53,378 nucleotides of DNA from Thermocaproicibacter sp002410755. GTDB taxonomy: Bacteria; Bacillota; Clostridia; Oscillospirales; Acutalibacteraceae. The notes beneath the pieces are model-generated. The model saw only the letters and a list, made by a program, of their open reading frames with translations. It did not search any database and was not told the DNA's origin. Below are positions 22,832 through 31,482 of this stretch, piece after piece (position 1 is the first letter of the stretch; each line of letters begins with the position of its first letter). Position numbers and translations under genes: made by a program. The stretch covers positions 1 to 53,378 of the forward strand of contig DAITDU010000011.1 in the NCBI GenBank assembly GCA_036839715.1, given 5' to 3'.

Positions 22832-23439
22832 TTGCACACCTTGAAATGGTGGCCACCATTGTCCATCAGCTCACACGGAACCTGACGGAAAAGCAAATCC
22901 GCGAAGGCGGGTTTAGCGCGTATTTTGTCAACCATGGCAACGGCGTTTACCCCTGCAACGCAGACGGTTCCGCCTTCAGTGCACAAGCTCTTCAGGTTTC
23001 GGGCGACCCCATTACCGATATTCATGAAGACCTTGCAGCAGAACAGAAAGCCCGCAGCACTTATGACAATATTCTGCGCATGACTGACGATCCCGACGTG
23101 CTTAATGCAATCCGCTTCCTGCGTGAGCGTGAAGTCGTCCATTATCAGCGTTTCGGTGAAGGGCTGCGCATTGTGACAGACAGCCTCGATGACCGCAATT
23201 TCTACGCTTTTAACCCTGCCTTCGACAAAATGCCGGCCAAGAAGGCCACTCCAAAGCAAACTGCCCCAACACAGGCCGCTTCCCCGCAACCATCCGGAAA
23301 AGCAGCGGGAACTGCACAGTCGCCATCCACGCCAGCTAAAAGCACAGCGCCGCTGATGACTGCCGTCCAGTCGGGAAAGCCCTCGCAAAGCAGCACAGCG
23401 AGAAATCTGATCCCCTTTTGCAGTATTGCTGCAAAATAG
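22818..23439 (+). CDS. cotJC: cotJC segment 3 of 3 (C-terminal part, manganese-catalase-like)
   Basis: Main body of CotJC. From GTEELAHLEMVATIVHQL it continues through FSAYFVNHGNGVYPC, EDLAAEQKARSTYDNI, FLREREVVHYQRFGE to FNPAFDKM. The His of ELAH, the Glu of DLAAE and the His of REREVVH match manganese ligands of the family. After that comes a 68-aa tail rich in Pro, Ala, Ser, Thr and Lys, longer than the usual CotJC of about 190-200 aa. Coding after excision is 22819-23439. An internal ATG at 22846 exists but has no ribosome site, so this part is silent until both elements leave. Confidence 0.93.
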
Positions 23440-23443
23440 CAGC

Positions 23444-23485
23444 AAAAAGCTCCCGGACTAAAAAACAGTTCCGGGAGCTTTTTCT
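23444..23485. terminator. Bidirectional terminator after cotJC
   Basis: AAAAAGCTCCCGGA / TCCGGGAGCTTTTT stem, T-rich on both strands, between convergent cotJC and the ABC exporter gene. Confidence 0.88.
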
Positions 23486-23486
23486 T

Positions 23487-25334
23487 TTAGTATTTGGCAA
23501 AATCAGGCACATTACTACTGGATTGCTCTACTCTATCCAGGTGACGGTTGTCCGGGTGCTGCCGGTACTGGGATTGATACAGGCGATAGTATAGCCCTTT
23601 TCGAGCCATAAGCTCATCGTGTGAACCGACTTCCTTAATCTGGCCGTCGGAAATATACATAATGCGTGTGCAGTTCCGGATGGTGGAAAGACGGTGCGCA
23701 ATGATAAAGCTTGTACGCCCTTTCATCAGGAGGCTGATATCCCTCTGGATTAGCTGCTCCGTTGCAGTATCAATCGAGGAAGTGGCTTCATCCAGAATGA
23801 GGATACGAGGATTGGAAAGGAGTGTGCGCGCAAAGGCCAGGAGCTGTTTCTGCCCTTGTGAAAGGCCGCCGCCGCGTTCTGTTACAACTGTCTGGTAACC
23901 ATTCGGAAGCCGCTGGATAAATTCGTCCGCACGTAAAAGTTTTGCAGCATCTTCCACTTCTTCTTCGGTCGCGTCAAGCTCTCCATAACGGATATTATCC
24001 GCAATCGTGCCGGAAAAAATAAAGCTGTCCTGCAACATAACTCCCATTTGGCTGCGCAGGGAATGAAGCGTCACATCCATGATATTGTGGCCGTCAATTA
24101 GGATTTCCCCGCTGTCGATATTATAGAAGCGGGAAAGCAGGCTCACAATCGTCGTCTTGCCTGCACCGGTCGGGCCTACCAGTGCGATGCTTTCGCCAGG
24201 TGCCGCCGAGAACGAAACATGCTTCAGGATTAACTGTCCCGGATCATAGCCGAAACTGACGTCATGGAATTCCACTTCGCCGCGGACCGGCGGGAGCGGC
24301 ACCGCATTGGGCTTATCTTCAATAACGGCCGGTTCGTTCATGGTTTCAAAAATACGCTCCAGATAAGAAATGGCATTGACAAAGTCATTGTAAATATTTG
24401 CAAGGTTAATAATCGGCTGCCAAAAACGGTTAACATAGCTGCCCATTGCCAGCAGGACGCCAAATGAAACCATCGGGTGCATCCAATATGCACCGGCAAT
24501 ATATACCATGGTGAAGACTATCTGGGATACTGTCTCAGTTGTAAACCAGACCGAATTTGAAATATAAATTGCGTGCATCCAGCTTTTTTTGCGTTTTTTC
24601 AGCAGGCCCTCAAGGATTCTGTCGTTTTCCTTTTCACGGTCAAAAGCTTCAATAACATGTGCCCCTTCAATAGATTCCTGAACGAACGCATTGACATTTG
24701 TGTTTTTGTTGTTCACATCCCGCCATGCCTTGTGCTGGCGCGGCTTAATGAAAAGAATAAATGCAGCTACCAGCGGGAGGCCGGAAACTGTTACCTCTGC
24801 GAGCGGCGGGCTGACCTTAAACATGAAGAAAATAATGAAAACAATGTTGATAATTTCGATAATAAAGTTCAGGATTCCATTGGAAAGGGCATTGGAAACA
24901 GCGTTCACATAGTGTACGACGCGCACAAGGATTTTCCCGTGCGGACGGCTGTCATAGTAAGAAAATGGAAGCACCTGCAAATGGTCAAACAGGTCTTTCC
25001 GAATGTCATGCACAATGTTCTGCCCAGCCTGTGCAACAAGGACAGACCGGATTGCATTAAAAATGATGTTGATAAAGATTGTAGCGGCAAGCAGGCAGGC
25101 AAGGTGGAATAGCTCCTGCATGTCTTTTTTCGGGATGGCAACATCAACAGCCTTCTGCATCAGCATCGGGCCGGTCAGGCCGACTACACTGCCGACTGCG
25201 CTGAGCAGAAGGGCCAGAATCAGTTTCCATTTGTACCGGGCCACATATTTGAGCGTCATCTTCAGGTTTGCGGCATTGAATGGCGTTTCCAGTTTTTCAT
25301 CGACATCATATCGGTTACGCACCAATCTGCTCAC
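23487..25334 (-). CDS. Heterodimeric ABC exporter, half-transporter B
   Basis: 615-aa half-transporter: a six-helix exporter domain (residues 30-330) and a nucleotide-binding domain. Walker A is GPTGAGKTT, the signature LSQGQ in GGGLSQGQKQLLAFART, Walker B RILILDEATSSID, and the switch His in IIAHRLST. The LSQGQ signature differs from the canonical LSGGQ of its partner, a frequent feature of asymmetric heterodimers. GTG 25334 has AGGATG upstream and overlaps the partner gene by 20 nt. It probably exports drugs, lipids or peptides. Confidence 0.93.
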   Translation of the reverse strand: MSRLVRNRYDVDEKLETPFNAANLKMTLKYVARYKWKLILALLLSAVGSVVGLTGPMLMQKAVDVAIPKKDMQELFHLACLLAATIFINIIFNAIRSVLVAQAGQNIVHDIRKDLFDHLQVLPFSYYDSRPHGKILVRVVHYVNAVSNALSNGILNFIIEIINIVFIIFFMFKVSPPLAEVTVSGLPLVAAFILFIKPRQHKAWRDVNNKNTNVNAFVQESIEGAHVIEAFDREKENDRILEGLLKKRKKSWMHAIYISNSVWFTTETVSQIVFTMVYIAGAYWMHPMVSFGVLLAMGSYVNRFWQPIINLANIYNDFVNAISYLERIFETMNEPAVIEDKPNAVPLPPVRGEVEFHDVSFGYDPGQLILKHVSFSAAPGESIALVGPTGAGKTTIVSLLSRFYNIDSGEILIDGHNIMDVTLHSLRSQMGVMLQDSFIFSGTIADNIRYGELDATEEEVEDAAKLLRADEFIQRLPNGYQTVVTERGGGLSQGQKQLLAFARTLLSNPRILILDEATSSIDTATEQLIQRDISLLMKGRTSFIIAHRLSTIRNCTRIMYISDGQIKEVGSHDELMARKGLYYRLYQSQYRQHPDNRHLDRVEQSSSNVPDFAKY

Positions 25335-27060
25335 CTGCTTTCATCCTGTTCTGGAGTACCCAAATCCGGTAATACAGACCATGCTCTTTCAGCAACTGGC
25401 TGTGTGTGCCGCGCTCAATAAGCCTACCTTTGTCCATCACGATAATCTCATCGGCATCCTGAACGGAAGAAATCCGCTGGGCAACGATAATTTTCGTACA
25501 TGGAAAATCAAGATGGCGCAGGCGGTTCTGAATGTTCTGCTCGGTTTCCATATCCACAGCAGAAGTTGTGTCATCCAGGACAAGCACAGAAGGCTGCATC
25601 GCCAGCGCCCTCGCAAGGGAAATCCTCTGCTTTTGGCCGCCGGAAAGGCCAACTCCGCGCTCGCCAACCAGTGTATCATAGCCATCTGAAAGTTCTTTGA
25701 TGAACCCGTCTGCGTCTGCGGTGTGTGCACAGGCTTCCACCCGCTCCTGTAAAAGATCCGGGCAGCCATAAGCAATATTTCCGGAAACGGAGTCGGAAAA
25801 CAGGAACGCTTCCTGCATGGCAACAGAAATGCTTTGCCGCAAATAAGCAAGCTTGTATTTCTGCACATCGCGGCCATCCAGGAGGACCGTACCTTCCGTT
25901 GGTTCATAGAAGCGCGTCATCAGACTGACAAGGGAAGTCTTTCCGGAACCGGTTGTCCCAACAATTCCAAACGTACTGCCCGGTTTGACATGAAAACTGA
26001 CATTCCGGACAATCTGGGTTTTCCCAGCGGAAAAAGAGACGTTGCGGAATTCAATATCGCCTTCCGCACGCTTACCCGGTTCAACAGAATCACTGTGGTT
26101 GAATATGCTCGGCCGTGCATAGAATACTTCCATCACCATATCGCAGGAAGCAAAAAAGCGCTGGATGTCATTAATCAACATGCCGAGATTCTGAAGGGGA
26201 TTTGAAAGAGCCCATGTCATGGAAGTAAAGGCAAGAAACTGGCCGGCAGTCAGGCTTCCCTGAATCATGAAAATTCCACCGACCAGCATAGTCATAACCG
26301 TAAGGGACTGGGAAAGCAGGTTAATGATCGGCTGAATTTTTGCCCCTACATAACTGATTTTCAGGTTTGCCTTCCGGTAGTCCTCATTCCGCGTTTCAAA
26401 CTTCTGTTTTTCAAATTCTTCGCGCGCAAAGGCCTTAACTTCCCGGTTCCCTTCAATATTTTCCTGTGCAACGGTATTAAGGCCGGAAAGTTTTTCACGC
26501 AGCTTAATATACATCGGATGAATCACGTGGGAAAACCAGTAGGTAACAAGCAGGATAAACGGCGTGACAGCCGCAAGGCACAGCGTCAGCTTGACATTTA
26601 TAGTAAAGAAAAAGACGATCGTTGCAATGAAGAGAACCACCGAATCCACAACATTGTAGGAAATCCATGCGGTGGAGTGGCGGATCAGGTCAAGGTCGTT
26701 CGTCATGCGTGTCATCAAGTCGCCAGTACGCATATATTTAAAAAAACGATAGTCCTCACCCTGGATCACATCGTACATTTGTGTCCGGACGTCATCCAAC
26801 ATCTGCTGGCTGTTCTTTTCCAAAAGGACAATCATCAGATACCGCAGCGAGAGCCGCACAATCTGCACAATCATCATCGCCCCCAATATTGGAAGCAAAA
26901 GAGTTGTGTTCCGGGGAGTAATCACATCGTCAATCAGTTTCTGGGAAAGCATCGGGTTAATAACGCACATCATTGATGTGACAGCCGACAGACAAAGCCC
27001 AATTACAAGATACCGTCGTTTGGGGCCCATGTATTTCCAGAGCCATTTTAGTTCCAACAT
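25315..27060 (-). CDS. Heterodimeric ABC exporter, half-transporter A
   Basis: 581-aa partner of the downstream half-transporter. The exporter membrane domain fills residues 15-310. The nucleotide-binding domain has Walker A GTTGSGKTS, signature VGLSGGQKQRISLARA and Walker B VLVLDDTTSAVD. In Walker B the catalytic Glu is replaced by Asp, as in the degenerate site of BmrC/LmrC-like heterodimers. The switch region reads VAQRIS, with Gln where His is usual. One of the two ATP sites is therefore probably non-hydrolytic. ATG 27060 with GAGGAAGTGAG upstream is chosen; the frame to 27174 is not supported. Confidence 0.92.
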   Translation of the reverse strand: MLELKWLWKYMGPKRRYLVIGLCLSAVTSMMCVINPMLSQKLIDDVITPRNTTLLLPILGAMMIVQIVRLSLRYLMIVLLEKNSQQMLDDVRTQMYDVIQGEDYRFFKYMRTGDLMTRMTNDLDLIRHSTAWISYNVVDSVVLFIATIVFFFTINVKLTLCLAAVTPFILLVTYWFSHVIHPMYIKLREKLSGLNTVAQENIEGNREVKAFAREEFEKQKFETRNEDYRKANLKISYVGAKIQPIINLLSQSLTVMTMLVGGIFMIQGSLTAGQFLAFTSMTWALSNPLQNLGMLINDIQRFFASCDMVMEVFYARPSIFNHSDSVEPGKRAEGDIEFRNVSFSAGKTQIVRNVSFHVKPGSTFGIVGTTGSGKTSLVSLMTRFYEPTEGTVLLDGRDVQKYKLAYLRQSISVAMQEAFLFSDSVSGNIAYGCPDLLQERVEACAHTADADGFIKELSDGYDTLVGERGVGLSGGQKQRISLARALAMQPSVLVLDDTTSAVDMETEQNIQNRLRHLDFPCTKIIVAQRISSVQDADEIIVMDKGRLIERGTHSQLLKEHGLYYRIWVLQNRMKAGEQIGA

Positions 27061-27143
27061 GCTGCTCACTTCCTCATGAAGAGCACAATACACTGTTTCC
27101 CATTTTTTAAACATAAGAAGTAGAAACAAAAGGAAAAAAGTCG

Positions 27144-27190
27144 AAAAAAAAAGACTCCCGGCCGCGTGAACCAAGCAGGACGGGAAGTCC
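27144..27190 (-). terminator. Terminator of the opp operon
   Basis: GACTTCCCG ... CGGGAGTC stem followed by nine T on the minus strand, after the last opp-operon gene and before the ABC exporter pair. Confidence 0.8.
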
Positions 27191-27195
27191 TTCCG

Positions 27196-27465
27196 TTAAA
27201 ATTTAGAAATTAGAAATACAGCGAGGAAATAGACACCGACTGCCACACAAACCCATGGGAGAAGCAGCTCAACCATGGCAAGCATCATTGCCATGGCATC
27301 TTTCGGCTCCGGCTTGGATTCAGCTCGTTTTTTCGCTGCAACCGGATCCTTTTTTGCAAGCTCAGCTTCCTCTTCTTCTTTTTTCTCACGAGCAAGGCGT
27401 TCCTCTAGGTCTTTTTGCAGGAGGTCGGGCCGAGGTCCCTGCCCGAGCCGGGAAATGTCAAACAT
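27196..27465 (-). CDS. Small membrane-anchored protein at the end of the opp operon
   Basis: 89-aa protein that I do not recognise. Residues 18-60 are highly charged (LEERLAREKKEEEEAELAKKD) and probably form a coiled coil. The C-terminal third is one hydrophobic helix (LPWVCVAVGVYFLAVFL), so it is a tail-anchored-like membrane protein with the charged part in the cytosol. ATG 27465 overlaps the oppF stop by 8 nt, which supports co-translation despite a weak ribosome site. Its place suggests a role with the oligopeptide transporter, unproven. Confidence 0.7.
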   Translation of the reverse strand: MFDISRLGQGPRPDLLQKDLEERLAREKKEEEEAELAKKDPVAAKKRAESKPEPKDAMAMMLAMVELLLPWVCVAVGVYFLAVFLISKF

Positions 27466-28441
27466 TTGGTTTTGCGAACGGGCAGGCGACAAAGTGGTCA
27501 TTCCCGACATTGCGGTACTCCGGAATCTTTTTCGCACACTGTTCGCAGGCTATTGGGCAACGGGTACGGAACTTACAGCCGGACGGCGGATTTGCCGGAG
27601 AAGGCAAGTCGCCCTTCAGAATAATCCGGTTGTGCTTGCTTTTGGGGTCTGGAACCGGGATTGCCGAAAGGAGCGCTTTGGTGTAAGGGTGCAATGGGTT
27701 ATTGTACAGCTCATCCTTTGGCGCCATTTCGACAAAGTTTCCAAGATACATCACTGCTACCCGGTTGCTGATATATTCCACAACCGAAAGGTCATGGGAA
27801 ATAAACATATAGGAGAGGTCCTTTTCTTTCTGCAAGTCACTCAGCAGGTTGATAATCTGTGACTGAATGGAAACATCCAGTGCAGAAACCGGCTCGTCGC
27901 AGATGATAAAGGACGGATCAACGGCCAAACTTCGGGCGATTCCAATGCGCTGGCGCTGGCCTCCGGAAAACTCATGCGGATAGCGGTTAATATAATAAGA
28001 AGGCAGCCCGCAGAGGTTCATTGTGTCCAATACTCTTTTATGGATTTGTTCTTTAGAACCCAGTCTGTGGTCTACCAGTGCCTCACTGATAATCTGCCCT
28101 ACCGTCATGCGCGGGTCAAGGGAAGAATACGGATCCTGGAAAACCATCTGCATCTGAAGGCGCTTTTGGCGGAGTTGGTGGTGGTTTAGTCTGCTTATAT
28201 CCTCATGATTAAAAAGCACTTGTCCGGACGTCATGTTATAGAGCCGCATAATGGAGCGGCCAAGTGTTGATTTGCCGCAGCCGGATTCTCCGACGACGCC
28301 GAGCGTCTCGCCGCGCTTAATGTTAAAGGAAACACCATCCACAGCCTTGACATAACCGGTTACATGCTGAAAAACGCCGCTGCGGATTGGAAAGTACTGT
28401 TTCAGGTTGTTGACTTCCAAGATATTGTTTTTGTCTTCCAT
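27458..28441 (-). CDS. oppF: Oligopeptide ABC transporter ATP-binding protein OppF
   Basis: One of two ATPases energising peptide uptake. The 327-aa protein has Walker A GESGCGKST, signature FSGGQRQRIGIARSL, Walker B FIICDEPVSALDVS and the C-terminal oligopeptide/dipeptide extension with SGCKFRTRCPIACEQC, whose cysteines can bind an Fe-S cluster in this family. GGAGG lies before ATG 28441. It is fifth in the order oppA-B-C-D-F, with 12 nt after oppD. Confidence 0.93.
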   Translation of the reverse strand: MEDKNNILEVNNLKQYFPIRSGVFQHVTGYVKAVDGVSFNIKRGETLGVVGESGCGKSTLGRSIMRLYNMTSGQVLFNHEDISRLNHHQLRQKRLQMQMVFQDPYSSLDPRMTVGQIISEALVDHRLGSKEQIHKRVLDTMNLCGLPSYYINRYPHEFSGGQRQRIGIARSLAVDPSFIICDEPVSALDVSIQSQIINLLSDLQKEKDLSYMFISHDLSVVEYISNRVAVMYLGNFVEMAPKDELYNNPLHPYTKALLSAIPVPDPKSKHNRIILKGDLPSPANPPSGCKFRTRCPIACEQCAKKIPEYRNVGNDHFVACPFAKPNV

Positions 28442-28453
28442 GCTGGTACCTCC

Positions 28454-29422
28454 TCACGACCGGACCAGGCAGGCGACATAATGTCCCTTGCTGATCTCTT
28501 TCAGTTCCGGGATCTGCTTTTTGCATTGTTCTGTACAATAGGAACAGCGCTCATTAAAATAGCAGTTATCCGGCATATCAATCGGGTTCGGCACCTGGCC
28601 GGGGATTGAATAAAGCCTTTTGCTGTGATCCGTTTTCCCAATGACCGGTTTCGACTTCAGCAGCCCAACAGTGTAAGGGTGGGTTGGATGCTCAAAAATA
28701 TCATCCACACTGCCTTTTTCCACAATTTTGCCCGCATACATTACAACAACATAGTCCGCCATTTCAGCCACGACGCCGAGGTCATGTGTAATGAGCATGA
28801 TGGACATGTTGAATTCATCTTTCAGATGACGCATCAAGTCGAGGATCTGCGCCTGAATCGTCACATCCAGGGCAGTTGTCGGCTCATCCGCAATCAGCAG
28901 GCGCGGCTTGCAGATGAGGGCCATTGCAATCATGATGCGCTGACGCATCCCGCCGGAAAGTTCATGAGGGTAGCTGTCAACGATTTCTTCCGCACGGGGA
29001 ATGTTGACAAGCTTAATCATCTCAATGGCACGCTTTCGGGCTTCCGTTTTCGAGACATCCGTATGCGTGAGAAGGTTTTCCATAATCTGGTCGCCAACAG
29101 TAAACACCGGGTTCAGCGAAGTCATCGGCTCCTGAAAAATCATCGAAATCTGTTTGCCGTTAATCTGCCGCATTTCCTTATCGCTGAGTTTTAGAAGGTC
29201 TACGTCGTCCATAAAGATTTGCCCGCCGACAATCCTGCCGGGCGGTGTCTGGACAAGGTGCATCATGGAAAGTGCCGTTACACTTTTGCCACAGCCGGAT
29301 TCACCGACGACGCAGACTGTTTTTCCTTCCGGAATGACAAAGCTCACACCATTTACAGCCTTAACAATGCCGTTATCCGTATAAAACCATGTTTTAAGGT
29401 CTTTATATTCAAAAACAGACAC
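28454..29422 (-). CDS. oppD: Oligopeptide ABC transporter ATP-binding protein OppD
   Basis: 322-aa ATPase partner of OppF. Walker A is GESGCGKSV, signature LSGGMRQRIMIAMAL, Walker B LLIADEPTTALDVT. The C-terminal extension has DNCYFNERCSYCTEQC, again four Cys. It starts at GTG 29422 with GGAGGG upstream. OppD and OppF form the ATPase pair beneath the OppB-OppC channel. Confidence 0.93.
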   Translation of the reverse strand: MSVFEYKDLKTWFYTDNGIVKAVNGVSFVIPEGKTVCVVGESGCGKSVTALSMMHLVQTPPGRIVGGQIFMDDVDLLKLSDKEMRQINGKQISMIFQEPMTSLNPVFTVGDQIMENLLTHTDVSKTEARKRAIEMIKLVNIPRAEEIVDSYPHELSGGMRQRIMIAMALICKPRLLIADEPTTALDVTIQAQILDLMRHLKDEFNMSIMLITHDLGVVAEMADYVVVMYAGKIVEKGSVDDIFEHPTHPYTVGLLKSKPVIGKTDHSKRLYSIPGQVPNPIDMPDNCYFNERCSYCTEQCKKQIPELKEISKGHYVACLVRS

Positions 29423-29434
29423 AGCGGTTCCCTC

Positions 29435-30364
29435 CTACTTTGTCGTCATTCTGGGGTCGAGGGCATCGCGGAGCCCGTCGCCGAACAGGTTGATGCACAG
29501 CACCGTTGAAAGGATACAGAAGCCTGCCGGCATCCACATCCAGGGATGAAAGGTGAAATCAATCATATTAGAGCCTTCCTCCACCATGTTGCCCCAACTT
29601 GCATATGGGGGAAGGACACCGACGCCCAGATATGACATGGCAGATTCCGTAAGGATTGTGTCGCCAATTGACAGCGTTGCCATCACGATAATCAGCGGGA
29701 AAACATTTGGGATAATGTGCTTGAAGATTTTCCGCATATCATGCAGGCCCATAGACTCCGTAGCGGTCATGTAGTCCATTTCCCGGATGGTAAGCACCTG
29801 CCCACGGAAAAAGCGGCAGGTGTACGCCCAGCCAATGGAGGCAAGGATTAACATTAGATAGTAAATCCGCACGCTGGTGTCCACACGCCGGTCTGAAAAA
29901 ATAGCGCTGATCATGATAAGAACCGGCATGGCTGGAATCGACAGAAAAATATCGACAATACGCATCATGATTGAGTCAACAATGCCGCCGTAATAGCCCG
30001 CAATACAGCCGAGGAATGTGCCGACGAAAATTTCCAGTGCAGTCGTCACAATTCCGATCAGGAGCGAAATCCGGCCGCCAAGCATCAGGCGTGTCAGAAT
30101 ATCACGGCCGTTGATGTCAGTACCAAGCCAGTGGCTGAGCGAAGGTGCCTCCTTCGTATGTATCATATCCACCATGGTAACATCGTTATAAGGAGAAAAC
30201 AGCGGCCCTACCACACAGAACAGGAGCATTGCAACCAGGAAAATAAGCCCCACCATCGCAAGCTTGTTCCTGCGCAGGCGGCGCATGGAAATTGTCCACG
30301 GAGTCTCAATAATTTCCTGCTTTTTCTGCTTCTCTTTTTTTACGTCTTCTTTTGTTTTGTTCAT
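29435..30364 (-). CDS. oppC: Oligopeptide ABC transporter permease OppC
   Basis: 309-aa membrane subunit with an N-terminal cytosolic stretch rich in Lys and Glu, then a first helix (MVGLIFLVAMLLFCVVGPLF) and the HWLGTDINGRDILTRLMLGGRISL motif that defines the OppC/DppC family. The five-helix binding-protein-dependent transport core ends in SYLGVGVLPPYASWG. GGGGGC precedes ATG 30364. It lies 12 nt after oppB. Confidence 0.93.
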   Translation of the reverse strand: MNKTKEDVKKEKQKKQEIIETPWTISMRRLRRNKLAMVGLIFLVAMLLFCVVGPLFSPYNDVTMVDMIHTKEAPSLSHWLGTDINGRDILTRLMLGGRISLLIGIVTTALEIFVGTFLGCIAGYYGGIVDSIMMRIVDIFLSIPAMPVLIMISAIFSDRRVDTSVRIYYLMLILASIGWAYTCRFFRGQVLTIREMDYMTATESMGLHDMRKIFKHIIPNVFPLIIVMATLSIGDTILTESAMSYLGVGVLPPYASWGNMVEEGSNMIDFTFHPWMWMPAGFCILSTVLCINLFGDGLRDALDPRMTTK

Positions 30365-30376
30365 TTCTTTGCCCCC

Positions 30377-31342
30377 CTACTTTAGACGGATTCTTGGATC
30401 TGCAATGCTGTAGAAAATATCAGAAAGCAGGTTTCCAAGCATCGTCAGCAGCGCAAGAAGCATGATGTAGCCCATCATGAACATATAATCGCGCTGTGTA
30501 ATGGAGGTAAGAAAGACATTGCCAATGCCCGGCCAACTAAACATGGTCTCGGTAATCATGGCGCCGGAGAAAAGGCTAGGCAGTGCGCCGCCAACATAAG
30601 TTATGATTGGGATGGAGGCATTGCGTAGGGCATGCTTATAAATGACAACCCGCTCCGGAAGCCCTTTTGACTTTGCCGTGCGGATATAGTCCTGATGTAT
30701 CACATCGAGCATGGATGTGCGCACATAGCGCATTGTGCTGCCCATGCTCATCATGGTAAGGGAAATCACAGGGAGAACCATATGCTTGGCCACGTCACCG
30801 ATATACTGCCAGCCCGTCATGGCGACGCCAACCGATTTCATCCCTTCCAGCGGCATCCAGCCGAGGTCAACCGCAAATATTTTTTGAAGCAGAAGGGCAA
30901 GAAAGAAAGAAGGAAGAGAAATACCCGCAAATGCAATCACCGTAAACACAACGTCGAATGCCGAGTGAACCTTTGTCGCAGATAGAACACCAATAGGAAT
31001 CGCAATCGCAAGTTCCAGGATAAAAGATACAAGCGCAAGAAGGAATGAATTCCAGATGAACGAGTGAATCACATCCGCCACCGGCAGGTTGTACTGAAAT
31101 GAAAAACCGAAATTGCCTTGCAGGGCACCGCCCAGCCACGAAAGATAGCGCTTCCATGTCGGCTGGTCAAAGCCGTACATGGCCTTTATCTCAGCTATTT
31201 TCTGCGCGGACAGCTTTGACTGCCCGAGCCGTGCGCTGATTGCGTCGCCTGGAATAGAAGAAATCAGGAAAAATACAATGATAGAGACGCCCAGCAAAAT
31301 CGGAATCATGATCAGCAGGCGCCGGATGGTGTATTGTTTCAT
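30377..31342 (-). CDS. oppB: Oligopeptide ABC transporter permease OppB
   Basis: 321-aa membrane subunit with the typical first helix IMIPILLGVSIIVFFLI, the long N-terminal loop with PGDAISARLGQ, and the C-terminal transport-core motif LFSGAMITETMFSWPGIGNV. The start is uncertain: ATG 31342 has GGTGA upstream and gives the usual MKQYTIRRLL opening. ATG 31375 has no site. A hairpin between oppA and oppB probably lowers read-through to the membrane genes. Confidence 0.9.
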   Translation of the reverse strand: MKQYTIRRLLIMIPILLGVSIIVFFLISSIPGDAISARLGQSKLSAQKIAEIKAMYGFDQPTWKRYLSWLGGALQGNFGFSFQYNLPVADVIHSFIWNSFLLALVSFILELAIAIPIGVLSATKVHSAFDVVFTVIAFAGISLPSFFLALLLQKIFAVDLGWMPLEGMKSVGVAMTGWQYIGDVAKHMVLPVISLTMMSMGSTMRYVRTSMLDVIHQDYIRTAKSKGLPERVVIYKHALRNASIPIITYVGGALPSLFSGAMITETMFSWPGIGNVFLTSITQRDYMFMMGYIMLLALLTMLGNLLSDIFYSIADPRIRLK

Positions 31343-31416
31343 GTCTTGTTCACCGTTCAAGTCCTTTCCTTTCATAAGCTGCAGGATAATGGCAGAAACT
31401 ACAAAAGCGAAAACTC

Positions 31417-31443
31417 AGGAAAGGGCCAAATGGCTCCTTTCCT
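31417..31443 (-). terminator. oppA-oppB intergenic hairpin
   Basis: AGGAAAGG-AGCCATTTGGCC-CTTTCCT stem followed by a modest T-rich stretch on the minus strand. Such hairpins protect binding-protein mRNA and attenuate read-through. Confidence 0.6.
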
Positions 31444-31482
31444 GGATTTCCGGCTTAGGATAACTGCTGGATAATGCCCGCT

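Noticed and set aside
11518..23439. Interpretation as an assembly artefact or a dead cotJC
   Set aside because: Exact in-frame restoration at two junctions, matching cores, matching attP dyads with equal spacing, and a recombinase at each right end are hard to explain by misassembly. A dead gene would not need to keep all three pieces free of frameshifts. Experimental proof is still lacking.
22597..23445. 282-codon open frame antisense to recombinase 2 and cotJC segment 3
   Set aside because: Shadow; the plus strand carries unambiguous recombinase and CotJC sequence through the whole stretch.
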